Shown here one piece after another: positions 34,389-42,373 of a stretch of 64,000 nt of DNA; the stretch's first letter is position 1; each line of letters begins with the position of its first letter. Source of the stretch: Shinella yambaruensis (GTDB lineage Bacteria > Pseudomonadota > Alphaproteobacteria > Rhizobiales > Rhizobiaceae); the NCBI RefSeq assembly GCF_022899355.1, contig NZ_JALJCK010000007.1, forward strand, positions 310,001-374,000. Reading direction: 5' to 3'. The notes under the pieces are model-generated. The model was not told the DNA's origin. It worked only from the letters and a program-made list of their open reading frames with translations, and ran no database searches. Made by a program: the position numbers and the translations under genes.

Positions 34389-34775
34389 TTACGTGCCTGC
34401 CTGTCGTCGGACGACCTTGCCCTCTTCGGCCTTGTAGAAATATTGGCTCGCGACCAGCCATCCCTTGAGCGGCCGCAGCGGGGGAATGCAGGTCAACAGC
34501 ATGAAAGGCCCGGTGACCAGCACCTGCGTCAGCAGCGAGGCGCTGAAGGCGACCTCCAGCCAGACGGCGAGCAGCACGCTCGGCACGCAGGCAAAGCAGA
34601 TGACGAAGAAGGCAGGGCCATCGGCCGGGTCGGCGAAGGAGTAGTCGAGACCGCAGGCCTCGCATTTCGGCGCCAGGGTCAGGAACCCCTTGAAGAGATG
34701 GCCCTGGCCGCAACGTGGGCAACGGCCCCGGATGCCGGTCTGCATGGGCGGCAGTTGAGGATAGGTCTCATTCAT
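34389..34775 (-). CDS. DUF983 family membrane protein
   Basis: A 128-residue protein with an N-terminal zinc-ribbon (GRCPRCGQGHLF and PKCEACGLDY, four Cys in CPxCG/CxxC form, residues about 18-42) followed by two membrane spans (FFVICFACVPSVLLAVWLEV and LVTGPFMLLTCIPPL). Function of DUF983 is unknown; relatives occur near cytochrome oxidase genes in alphaproteobacteria, but no such gene is here. It is convergent with catR, 15 bases between stops. TTGACA at 34844-34839 could be its -35 element. Confidence 0.85.
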   Translation of the reverse strand: MNETYPQLPPMQTGIRGRCPRCGQGHLFKGFLTLAPKCEACGLDYSFADPADGPAFFVICFACVPSVLLAVWLEVAFSASLLTQVLVTGPFMLLTCIPPLRPLKGWLVASQYFYKAEEGKVVRRQAGT

Positions 34776-34866
34776 GGCTGCATCTTTCCTTATCCATTCA
34801 ATCCAATCATTTATGCGTTCATATAGATGTAATTATGCTGTCAATATGTCGATCAGACATACTGAC

Positions 34867-34886
34867 GCAGGCGCGCGGGCGCCTGC
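34867..34886 (-). terminator. Hairpin downstream of the MocR-type gene
   Basis: GCAGGCG and CGCCTGC pair over 7 bp around a 6-base loop, 41 bases past the stop of the MocR-like gene. A second dyad TATGTC-N5-GACATA lies at 34845-34861. No clear T-run. Confidence 0.4.
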
Positions 34887-34927
34887 CGCCGGCGGGGCGA
34901 GTTCATTCAATCGAGAGACGTGTGAAA

Positions 34928-36331
34928 TCAGAAGAAGGAGCCGGCCATTTCCGGAGGCCCTTCGAGCGCATGCGCCATGAATTCGAGGGCGGTCTGAAGC
35001 TGCAGCCGTGTTACCGGGCCGCCGAGGCTGACCCGCACGGCCTCGGGCGGCGTGCCGTCGACCGCAAAGGCATCGCTGGCCATCACGCCGAGGCCGCAGG
35101 CCCGCATGTGGGTACCGAAGGTGGATCGTGTCCAGCCCTGCGGCAGCGGCAGCCAGATGTTGAAGCTCAGGGGATCGGCACGGTAGCCGGCGGGCAGGAG
35201 GCTGGCGGCCAGTGCCTGGCGGGCCGGCGCCTCCGTGCGGAGAAATCCGAGAATGGCGTCGGCCGTGCCATCCTCGATCCAACGTGTGGCGAGCGCCGTC
35301 GTCAGTGGCGAGGCCATGACATTGCCCGCCCGCATGGCTCCGGCGAAGGACCAGAGGGCCCGGCTGTCGTCGGGCGCGGCCACATAGGCAAGGCGCAGGC
35401 CCGCACCGATGCATTTCGACAGGCCGCCGATATACCATGTGAGCTGTGGCGCGAGGGCGGCAAGCGGCGCGGGGCCATCTGCCGGAATGAAGCCATAGGC
35501 ATCGTCCTCGACGATCGGCAGGCGGTATGTCTGCGCCACGGCGGCGATCGCCGCGCGCCGGTCGGCGGGCATGGTCAGCGTCAACGGGTTCTGCAGCGTC
35601 GGATTGAGATAGATCGCCTTCGGCTTTTCGCGTTCGCAGGCATCCGCGAAGGCATCCGGCAGGACGCCGTGATCGTCCACCGGCAGGCCGACGAGCCGCA
35701 GGCGCAGCTGCGCCGCGATCGAGCGCATGCCCGGATAGGTGATGGTTTCGGCAAGCACCGTATCGCCCGGTTTGGTGAGCATGCCGAAGATCGCCAGCAG
35801 CGCGGGATGGGCGCCGGGCGCCACGAAGATGCGTTCCTGCGGCGGCGTGAGGCTGCGTCGGCCGAGCCAAAGCGCGGCGGCCTCCTTGTCCATGGCCGCG
35901 CCGCCGAAACTCTGGTAGCGCAGCAGGGGAACGAGATCGGCGGCGAGCGCGGAAAAGCCCTCGCGCATGCGGGCAAGCAGGGCCGGGTCGTCCGGTTCCG
36001 GCGGCATGTTCATGGAGGGATCGACCATGGCGGCGCGGCGGCTGTCGGGCGATGCGTCCACGGTAAAGGTGCCGCGCGCCGCGGCCGTGCTGCCCGTCAC
36101 GAAGGTGCCGCGGCCGACATGCGACTGCACGAGCCCGCGCTTCTGCGCTTCGAGATAGCCGCGGGCGACGGTGGTGACGTCGATGGCGAGCCGGCGGGCA
36201 AGGTCCCGGTGCGTCGGCAGCTTGTCGCCGGCCGAGAGCTGCCCGCCGCGCAGGTCCATCTCGATCAGGTCGGCGATCGCCATGTAGAGGGGGCTGCTGC
36301 GGCGGCCGAGATCAGGATGCCAGTTCTTCAT
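34928..36331 (-). CDS. MocR/PdxR-like regulator (GntR HTH fused to aminotransferase class I fold)
   Basis: A 467-residue fusion. Residues about 12-80 are a GntR winged helix (LSAGDKLPTHRDLARRLAIDVTTVARGYLEAQKRGLV). The rest is a PLP-binding aminotransferase domain with NPTLQNPLTLTMP, VEDDAYGF and the PLP-Lys in GGLSKCIGAGLRLAY near residue 317. Members regulate vitamin B6, GABA, taurine or rhizopine genes. No obvious partner gene is divergent here, as upstream lies another regulator. Probable operator: the dyad at 36351-36378. Confidence 0.9.
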   Translation of the reverse strand: MKNWHPDLGRRSSPLYMAIADLIEMDLRGGQLSAGDKLPTHRDLARRLAIDVTTVARGYLEAQKRGLVQSHVGRGTFVTGSTAAARGTFTVDASPDSRRAAMVDPSMNMPPEPDDPALLARMREGFSALAADLVPLLRYQSFGGAAMDKEAAALWLGRRSLTPPQERIFVAPGAHPALLAIFGMLTKPGDTVLAETITYPGMRSIAAQLRLRLVGLPVDDHGVLPDAFADACEREKPKAIYLNPTLQNPLTLTMPADRRAAIAAVAQTYRLPIVEDDAYGFIPADGPAPLAALAPQLTWYIGGLSKCIGAGLRLAYVAAPDDSRALWSFAGAMRAGNVMASPLTTALATRWIEDGTADAILGFLRTEAPARQALAASLLPAGYRADPLSFNIWLPLPQGWTRSTFGTHMRACGLGVMASDAFAVDGTPPEAVRVSLGGPVTRLQLQTALEFMAHALEGPPEMAGSFF

Positions 36332-36350
36332 ACCTGCGGGTTCCAAGCCA

Positions 36351-36378
36351 ATACAGATTGACGGTATATTGCCTGTAT
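36351..36378. promoter_or_regulatory. Operator-like dyad upstream of the MocR gene
   Basis: ATACAG (36351-36356) and CTGTAT (36373-36378) form an inverted repeat with 16 bases between the arms, 20 bases upstream of the mocR ATG. Autoregulation is a plausible role. Confidence 0.45.
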
Positions 36379-36444
36379 GCCGGCCTGTCATCCCGCGGGT
36401 GCGGACAAAGCGTCGCAATGCTGGAGAAGTCGGATTGACGAATG

Positions 36445-37311
36445 TCAGCCGGCAGAGACGGCGGCTTTCTGCGTCAGGACGTCGGCCATGGTACGGGCAA
36501 GCGCGCGGGCGGCAAGGGTCGGCTGCCTGTCGGCGTAGCGGATGCTGAGGGAGGAAGCGGGAAGTGGCGGCAGCAGGCCGCCTGCGGGAGCCGCGCGGAT
36601 GCCGCTGCCGATATCGCCCTCGGTCACCACGGCTACCGCCAGGCCGGCACGCACGACGGAGAAGACGCCTTGCAGGCTGGTGCAGGTCACCATGCATTTC
36701 CAGCGCATGCCGTTTTGCTCCAGCGCGGAAATCGCCGCGCCGCGATAGGCGCAAGGCCCGCGAACCAGTGCCAGCGGCACGGTGCCATCCGGCGGCGGCA
36801 CCCAGTTGGGGGCGGTGATCCAGACGAGGTTCTCCGTGCACAGCACGTCGCCGTCCTGCATTGCGGGTACGTCGCGGATGACGGCGAGGTCGATGTTACG
36901 CTGGCGCAGGTCCCGCAGCAGGTCGCTCGACAGCCCGCCCCGGATCTCCACGCCAACCCGCGGCTTTTCACGCATGAAATTCTTCAGCGCCACGGTGAGC
37001 GGAACGAAGAGGTAATGGTCGTCGGGAACGCCGACCACCAGCGTGCCGCTGAGAAGATCGGGCTTGAAGCTTTGCTCCATCTCCTCGATCGATTGCACCA
37101 CGCGCCTGGCGTGGGCGATCAGCTCTCGCCCGTCGGAGGTCAGCACGCAGGAGCGGGTGGTGCGCTCGAACAGCTGTTTGCCGAGGTGGCTCTCGAGCCG
37201 GGCGATCTTGTGGCTGACGGTCGACTGCGTGATGTTCAGCCGTTCTGCCGCCGCCGAAAAGCTCTGTGTGTCCGCCACCGTGAGGAAGCACTGGAGAAGA
37301 GAAGTGTCCAT
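36445..37311 (-). CDS. LysR family transcriptional regulator
   Basis: A 288-residue LysR protein with the N-terminal HTH (FSAAAERLNITQSTVSHKIARLESHLGKQLFERTTR, residues about 18-53) and a substrate-binding-type effector domain (GTLVVGVPDDHYLFVP, ERQ-type loop, GLAVAVVTEGDI). It is divergent from the ATC/cysteine genes and is their probable regulator. A GATTA-N5-TAATC dyad lies at 37330-37344 in the shared promoter region. Confidence 0.88.
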   Translation of the reverse strand: MDTSLLQCFLTVADTQSFSAAAERLNITQSTVSHKIARLESHLGKQLFERTTRSCVLTSDGRELIAHARRVVQSIEEMEQSFKPDLLSGTLVVGVPDDHYLFVPLTVALKNFMREKPRVGVEIRGGLSSDLLRDLRQRNIDLAVIRDVPAMQDGDVLCTENLVWITAPNWVPPPDGTVPLALVRGPCAYRGAAISALEQNGMRWKCMVTCTSLQGVFSVVRAGLAVAVVTEGDIGSGIRAAPAGGLLPPLPASSLSIRYADRQPTLAARALARTMADVLTQKAAVSAG

Positions 37312-37329
37312 GGAAAAAGGATATATGAA

Positions 37330-37344
37330 GATTATCGCTTAATC
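37330..37344. promoter_or_regulatory. LysR-type operator ahead of the ATC/cysteine genes
   Basis: GATTATCGCTTAATC is a perfect GATTA-N5-TAATC dyad containing the T-N11-A core expected of LysR sites. It lies 18 bases upstream of the LysR gene start and ahead of the racemase remnant. Confidence 0.55.
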
Positions 37345-37414
37345 CATGACGAAACATCGCTTCCGTCGATTAACCTTTGCCGCCATCAATGCGGCCGACG
37401 AAGCAGCGGTGGAG

Positions 37415-37740
37415 ATGCCGACGTGGCGGATGAGAACAGACAAACCGGCGGCGATTGGTCTCCTCTTGCCGGCGAATGATACGGTGATCGAGCTGGAAAT
37501 ACGGCATTTTCTGCCGCTGCCCGGCGTCGAGGTCTGTTCCAGCCGCATCCCGATAGTGCGGGACCTGGCGCCGGCGAAGCCTTGCGGCCATGGCCGAGGC
37601 CCTGCCCCGGACCGTTAACTGCCGCTGCCGCCGCGCGGCGACGGGCAAGCCGGTCACCGCCCGCAATCCGGCGCTTGCCTGGGATGCGCTTCGAAAGGCG
37701 GGGCGCAACGCCCCCTCCCCCGTGCTGGCCGTCTTTGGGC
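37415..37740 (+). pseudogene. Asp/Glu/hydantoin racemase family gene, internally deleted
   Basis: Two parts of one protein family are present in different frames. The first part, after MRTDKPA at 37430, reads AIGLLLPANDTVIELEIRHF and LPGVEVCSSRI, the N-terminus of the Asp/Glu racemase / maleate isomerase fold. From about 37635 a different frame reads ATGKPVTARNPALAWDALRKAG, the usual C-terminal strand-helix. Roughly 110 residues of the middle, including the second catalytic Cys region, are missing. Its position before an ATC hydrolase suggests it was an ATC or hydantoin racemase. The remaining genes start with their own ribosome-binding site. Confidence 0.7.
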
Positions 37741-37780
37741 GGCATAGCGGCAAATCCACGTTCCAATCAGAAGGATCACC

Positions 37781-38308
37781 ATGATGACGACAAGCGAAAG
37801 CAATGATTCCCGGGCTGCCGTGGATGGCGAGATTGGCATCCTCGCCCGGCGCAGGATCGAGGCCGGCATCATCGCGCCGATCTACAAGGAAATGTGCGGG
37901 CAGATCGGCGTGGAAAAGGCGGAGGCCATTCTCGATGCCGCCATCCGGCAGGCCGCTATCAAGGCCGGGCAGGCCTTCGCCGCGAAGACCCCCGGCGGCA
38001 CGACGCTGCGCACCTTCCAGGAGCTGCAGGATCTCTGGACGCAGGATGATGCCCTGGTGATCGAGGTCACGAAGGCGACCGATGTAGAATTCCACTATAA
38101 CGTCAAGCGCTGTCGCTACGCCGAGACCTATCGGGAAATGGGTCTCGGCCATATCGGGCACCTCCTGTCGTGCAACCGGGACGGTGTCTTCTGCACGGGC
38201 TATGATCCGCGCATCACGCTGGAGCGCAGCCAGACGGTGATGGAGGGAGCTTCCCACTGCGACTTCAAATACCGTTTCCATGCGGATGCGCAGGGGCGAG
38301 GAGAATGA
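37781..38308 (+). CDS. L-2-amino-thiazoline-4-carboxylate (ATC) hydrolase
   Basis: A 175-residue protein of the ATC hydrolase family, which opens the thiazoline ring to N-carbamoyl-L-cysteine in the Pseudomonas cysteine pathway. The family features ILARRRIEAGIIAPIYKEM near residue 20, EFHYNVKRCRYAETYREMG near 102, and LLSCNRDGVFCTGYDPRITLERSQTVMEGASHCDF near 128 are all present, with conserved Cys and His residues. ATG 37781 follows AAGGATCACC. The stop overlaps the next gene (ATGA), so hydrolase and amidohydrolase are co-translated. Confidence 0.85.
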   Translation: MMTTSESNDSRAAVDGEIGILARRRIEAGIIAPIYKEMCGQIGVEKAEAILDAAIRQAAIKAGQAFAAKTPGGTTLRTFQELQDLWTQDDALVIEVTKATDVEFHYNVKRCRYAETYREMGLGHIGHLLSCNRDGVFCTGYDPRITLERSQTVMEGASHCDFKYRFHADAQGRGE

Positions 38309-39573
38309 ACGCCATCCCGTCACCCGCCGCCCTGCCCTCGCTTCTCGTCGATGCGGAGCGGCTATGGTCCGATATCCTCGCGACCGCGCGCTTCGGCGCT
38401 GCCGGCGAGACCGGCATGAACCGCCTTGCCGGCAGCGTGGCCGATGGCGACGTGCGCCGCTGGTTCGAGGCGGAATGCCGGGCGCTTGGCTGTACGGTCG
38501 AGGTCGATCGCATCGGCAACATGTTCGCCACCTATCCCGGTACGGATCCTTGTCTCCCCTCCATTGCCGTCGGAAGCCATCTCGACACCCAGCCGGCTGG
38601 CGGTCGCTTCGATGGCATTCTCGGCGTGCTGGCCGGCGTCGAAATCCTCCGCATCCTGCGCGCATCCGGCCGGCAGCTGGTGCATCCTTTCACCGTGGTC
38701 AACTGGACCAATGAGGAGGGCTCCCGCTTCGCCCCCGCCATGATGGGATCCGGGGTGTTCTGCGGCGTCCATGCGCTTGATGCCATGTCCGCCCGCACCG
38801 ACAAGGATGGTATCTCGCTGGGAGAGGCGCTGGAGGCGATCGGTTGCAGGGGCAAGCATTCGCCCGGGCATTTGCCGATGGCGGCTTATCTGGAACTGCA
38901 TATCGAGCAGGGGCCTGTGCTGGAAGCGGCCGGGCGCGTCATCGGCATCGTTACGGGCGTGCAGGGGCTCCGCTGGCTGGACATCCGCATCAAGGGTACG
39001 GAGGCGCATGCGGGGGCTTTTCCGATGACCTTGCGCCAGGATGCGCTGGTTTCGGCTGCGAAGGTCATTCAGGCCGTCGAGGCCGTCGCCCTCAAACATT
39101 CCCCGGGCGTCGGCACGGTGGGATATGTCCATGTTGCCCCGAATTCCCGAAATGTCGTACCGGGCGAGGTCTGCCTCGAAGTGGACCTGCGGCACCCGGA
39201 TGAAGTGGGTCTTGCGGCGATGGAGGCGGCTATCCGGGACGAGGTGAACAGGCAGGTGCCCGGGGCGGCGGTCCTCGCTGTATGGCGCAAGGCTCCGGTC
39301 GCCTTCGATGCGACGTTGCGTGGTGTGGTCGCGCAAGCCGCGGCGGACCTAGCCCTCCCGGGGATGGACATCGTGTCGGGTGCGGGTCATGACGCGGCAC
39401 ATCTTGCCGGCCAGGTGCCAACGGCGATGGTTTTCACACCCTCGCGTGATGGGCTGTCGCACAATGCGCGTGAATTCTCCTCTCCGCAGCAATGCGCCGA
39501 CGGCGCGAATGTCCTGCTGCGAAGTGTTTTGCGCGCCGATGAACTTTTGCTATCAAGACGGGCGCGGACCTGA
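38305..39573 (+). CDS. M20-family N-carbamoyl-L-amino acid (N-carbamoyl-L-cysteine) amidohydrolase
   Basis: A 422-residue Zn/Mn-dependent amidohydrolase of the allantoate/N-carbamoyl amino acid type. Metal ligands appear in VGSHLDTQPAGGRFDGILG near residue 91 (His and Asp), NWTNEEGSRF near 133 (Glu), YLELHIEQGP near 194 (His), and SHNAREFSS near the C-terminus (His). The dimerisation domain is present. Coupling to ATC hydrolase points to N-carbamoyl-L-cysteine as substrate, giving L-cysteine, CO2 and NH3. General hydantoinase-pathway use is the alternative. Confidence 0.87.
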   Translation: MNAIPSPAALPSLLVDAERLWSDILATARFGAAGETGMNRLAGSVADGDVRRWFEAECRALGCTVEVDRIGNMFATYPGTDPCLPSIAVGSHLDTQPAGGRFDGILGVLAGVEILRILRASGRQLVHPFTVVNWTNEEGSRFAPAMMGSGVFCGVHALDAMSARTDKDGISLGEALEAIGCRGKHSPGHLPMAAYLELHIEQGPVLEAAGRVIGIVTGVQGLRWLDIRIKGTEAHAGAFPMTLRQDALVSAAKVIQAVEAVALKHSPGVGTVGYVHVAPNSRNVVPGEVCLEVDLRHPDEVGLAAMEAAIRDEVNRQVPGAAVLAVWRKAPVAFDATLRGVVAQAAADLALPGMDIVSGAGHDAAHLAGQVPTAMVFTPSRDGLSHNAREFSSPQQCADGANVLLRSVLRADELLLSRRART

Positions 39574-39711
39574 AGGATGTCTGCCGTTCTTCCGGATCGG
39601 GAAGAGCGTGCTGATAGCACTACGTCCCCCTACCCCGTCCGAGCCGCCTGCACGAATCCAGCTTCGTGCAGGAACGATCGACGTGGGCAACGCCTTGCGA
39701 AGGATTGAGAC

Positions 39712-40833
39712 ATGAACACGAATTCGACCCGTTTCCAGACGGAAGCCGTTCCCTCTCTCGATTGTGCCGACCGGGCCTGGGCGCGCAACGCGATCGGCAT
39801 CCTGGAGGGCGATGCCCGCCGTTCGGCGGATACGCATCTGGTCAATCCGGTGTTCAAGGGGTTGAAGGGCATCGCCATCTATCTCAAGGATGAGAGCACG
39901 CACCCGACCGGAAGTCTAAAGCATCGGCTCGCCCGCTCGCTGTTTCTCTACGGCATCTGCAACGGGAGGATCAGCAAGGGCACAACCCTGGTCGAGGCCT
40001 CGTCGGGGTCGACCGCAGTGTCCGAGGCCTATTTCGCCAACCTGCTCGAACTTCCGTTCATTGCCGTCATGCCGCGAAGCACCAGCCGGACGAAGATCGA
40101 CGTCATCGAACGTTTCGGCGGCCGCTGCGCCTTCGTCGACAGCCCATCGGAAGTCTATGAAACCGCAGCACGCATCGCGGCGGAGACCGGCGGCCACTAT
40201 CTCGACCAGTTCACCAATGCCGAACGGGCCACCGATTGGCGGGGCAACAACAACATCGCCGAGAGCATTTTCGGCCAGATGGAGCGGGAAGCCCATCCGG
40301 TGCCGAGCTGGGTGATCATGAGCGCTGGAACCGGCGGCACGTCGGCGACGATCGGCCGCTACATCCGCTACCGCAACCTGTCGACGCGGCTATGCGTGAC
40401 GGACGTCGAGCATTCGGTGTTCTACGACGCCTGGAAGGCGAGCGACATGCAGGTCACCTGCACCGCGCCGTCGCGCATCGAAGGAGTCGGGCGGCCGCGC
40501 GTCGAGCCGTCCTTCATCCCTACGGTCATCGACCACATGATCAAGGTGCCGGACGCCGCCTCGATCGCCGCCGCGCATGTTCTTTCCGATCGACTGTTCC
40601 GCCGGGTGGGTGCCTCGACTGGCACGAACTTCTTCGGCCTGCTCTCCATCGCCGACAGCCTGATGAGGGAAGGGCGCGAAGGCTCCCTCGTCACTCTCAT
40701 CTGCGACAGCGGCGACCGCTATTCCAGCACCTATTTCAATCCGGACTGGCTGGCGAAAAACGGCATCGACATCGCCCCGTGGTGCGAGACGATCGAGACA
40801 TTCCTCGACACAGGATCGTTCAAGGCGCCCTGA
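39712..40833 (+). CDS. PLP-dependent cysteine desulfhydrase, Cds1-like
   Basis: A 373-residue fold-type II PLP enzyme of the cysteine synthase superfamily. It matches the Cds1 (Rv3684-like) branch: [20 protein letters not shown] near residue 60 with the PLP Lys, [16 protein letters not shown] near 93, and [18 protein letters not shown] near 170. The phosphate-binding [18 protein letters not shown] lies near 204. Cds1 enzymes convert L-cysteine to pyruvate, H2S and NH3. It follows the amidohydrolase by 138 bases on the same strand, so it would consume the cysteine formed there. Confidence 0.85.
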   Translation: MNTNSTRFQTEAVPSLDCADRAWARNAIGILEGDARRSADTHLVNPVFKGLKGIAIYLKDESTHPTGSLKHRLARSLFLYGICNGRISKGTTLVEASSGSTAVSEAYFANLLELPFIAVMPRSTSRTKIDVIERFGGRCAFVDSPSEVYETAARIAAETGGHYLDQFTNAERATDWRGNNNIAESIFGQMEREAHPVPSWVIMSAGTGGTSATIGRYIRYRNLSTRLCVTDVEHSVFYDAWKASDMQVTCTAPSRIEGVGRPRVEPSFIPTVIDHMIKVPDAASIAAAHVLSDRLFRRVGASTGTNFFGLLSIADSLMREGREGSLVTLICDSGDRYSSTYFNPDWLAKNGIDIAPWCETIETFLDTGSFKAP

Positions 40834-40906
40834 TTGCGTAAAGACGGGTCGCGCCGCAGTCCGGCTGCGGCGTGACTCGTCGGCCGCTTCGATTGAGTTG
40901 GCGGGT

Positions 40907-40922
40907 GTTGTACATGTACAAC
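40907..40922. repeat. parS-like partition site, copy 1
   Basis: GTTGTACATGTACAAC is a perfect 16-bp palindrome with the GTT...AAC ends of repABC centromere sites. An identical copy lies 115 bases further on. RepB binds such sites for plasmid segregation and incompatibility. Confidence 0.7.
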
Positions 40923-41021
40923 TGCGGGACTTCGGCATGTGCCGTTGAGTCGACGCCGTGATTGGGCAATGGCGGATGTGAGGTCCGCGGGCAGGGCGGA
41001 AGTGCAAGGCCGCCCGACGCG

Positions 41022-41037
41022 GTTGTACATGTACAAC
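41022..41037. repeat. parS-like partition site, copy 2
   Basis: Second identical GTTGTACATGTACAAC palindrome, 134 bases upstream of the repA ATG. Repetition of an exact palindrome right before repA strongly supports a centromere role. Confidence 0.72.
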
Positions 41038-41081
41038 TTGAACCCTCTGTGGGCGCCGCCGCAGTCCTTTCCAAAAAGGGT

Positions 41082-41110
41082 TTGCCCGACTCGGGGAATC
41101 GGACTAGCTT
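41082..41110 (+). promoter_or_regulatory. Candidate repA promoter
   Basis: TTGCCC (41082-41087) and TAGCTT (41105-41110) are spaced exactly 17 bases, 61 bases upstream of the repA start. Fair match to a housekeeping promoter; RepA autorepression would be expected here. Confidence 0.4.
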
Positions 41111-41170
41111 CATCAGCGCTTATTCATCGATTTTCGAAGAAAAAGCGCAGAAGTTAAATCCGGGGCCACG

Positions 41171-42370
41171 ATGTTGAAACAAGCCGCGACCGACCAGAGC
41201 GGAAATCTGCGTTCGCTGATCGTCTCTGACGCAGAAGAACTGATGCGCCAGCTCCAGGCGCATCAACAGCGGAGCTTTCCGCCGACCGCCAGGAAGAGCA
41301 TCCGGCATTTCTCCTCGGCCGAGGCTGCCGAGTTCATCGGAATCCACCAGGGCTATCTGCGCCAGATCGTGGCGGAAGGCCACGGGCCGGAGCCGTCCGC
41401 CAACGGGCGCCGCACCTATTCCGTCGACGATATCGAGGCTTTGCGCAAGCTTCTCGACGAAGGCGGGAAGGGGCCGCGCAAATATATCCGGCATCGGCGT
41501 GATGGCGAAAAGCTGCAGGTCATCTCCGTGATGAACTTCAAGGGCGGCAGCGGCAAGACCACGACCTCCGCCCATCTCGCACAGTTCCTCGCCCTTCGCG
41601 GCTACCGCACGCTGGCGATCGACCTCGATCCGCAGGCCTCGCTGTCGGCGCTGTTCGGCCACCAGCCGGAACTGGATGTCGGCGACAACGAGACGCTCTA
41701 TGGCGCCATCCGGTATGACGACGCCCGCCGCGACGTGACCGAGATCGTCCGGGCGACCTATACGCCCAACCTCCATATCATTCCCGGCAATCTCGAGCTC
41801 ATGGAGTTCGAGCATGAGACGCCGAAGGCGCTGATGGCGCGCACAGATACCAATTCCATGTTCTTCGCGCGCATCGGCGAATGCCTTGCGGATATCGAGA
41901 GCGCCTACGACATCGTGGTGATCGACTGCCCGCCGCAGCTCGGCTTCCTCACCCTGTCCGCCCTCTGCGCCGCGACCGCCGTGCTGATCACCGTCCATCC
42001 GCAGATGCTCGACGTCATGTCGATGAGCCAGTTCCTGCAGATGACCGGTGACCTGCTGCAGGTCGTGGAGAATGCCGGCGGCGCGATGAATTACGACTGG
42101 ATGCGGTATCTGGTCACCCGCTTCGAGCCGAATGACGGGCCGCAGGCCCAGATGGCCGGCTTCATGCGCTCGATTTTCGGCAACCGCGTTCTTTCCAACG
42201 CGATGCTGAAGTCGACGGCGATTTCCGACGCGGGGCTGACCAAGCAGACCCTCTACGAGATCGACCGGGCGCAGTTCACGCGCGGAACCTATGATCGCGC
42301 CCTCGAATCCCTGACCGCGGTGAACACGGAGATCGAAGAGCTCGTCAAGCAGACCTGGGGGCGGAAGTAA
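41171..42370 (+). CDS. repA: Plasmid partitioning protein RepA (ParA-type ATPase)
   Basis: A 399-residue ParA-family ATPase. The N-terminal DNA-binding region (FSSAEAAEFIGIHQGYLRQIVAEG) precedes the deviant Walker A FKGGSGKTTTSAHLA near residue 120 and DLDPQASLSALFG near 150, with VVIDCPPQLG near 255. Length and order are those of repABC RepA. It segregates the replicon with RepB and represses the operon. Three bases separate it from repB. Confidence 0.96.
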   Translation: MLKQAATDQSGNLRSLIVSDAEELMRQLQAHQQRSFPPTARKSIRHFSSAEAAEFIGIHQGYLRQIVAEGHGPEPSANGRRTYSVDDIEALRKLLDEGGKGPRKYIRHRRDGEKLQVISVMNFKGGSGKTTTSAHLAQFLALRGYRTLAIDLDPQASLSALFGHQPELDVGDNETLYGAIRYDDARRDVTEIVRATYTPNLHIIPGNLELMEFEHETPKALMARTDTNSMFFARIGECLADIESAYDIVVIDCPPQLGFLTLSALCAATAVLITVHPQMLDVMSMSQFLQMTGDLLQVVENAGGAMNYDWMRYLVTRFEPNDGPQAQMAGFMRSIFGNRVLSNAMLKSTAISDAGLTKQTLYEIDRAQFTRGTYDRALESLTAVNTEIEELVKQTWGRK

Positions 42371-42373
42371 GCG

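Larger units (their letters stand above)
40834..41170. other. repABC upstream control region
   Basis: No gene is supported. The interval holds two identical 16-bp palindromes and a repA promoter candidate, each listed separately. Confidence 0.6.
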
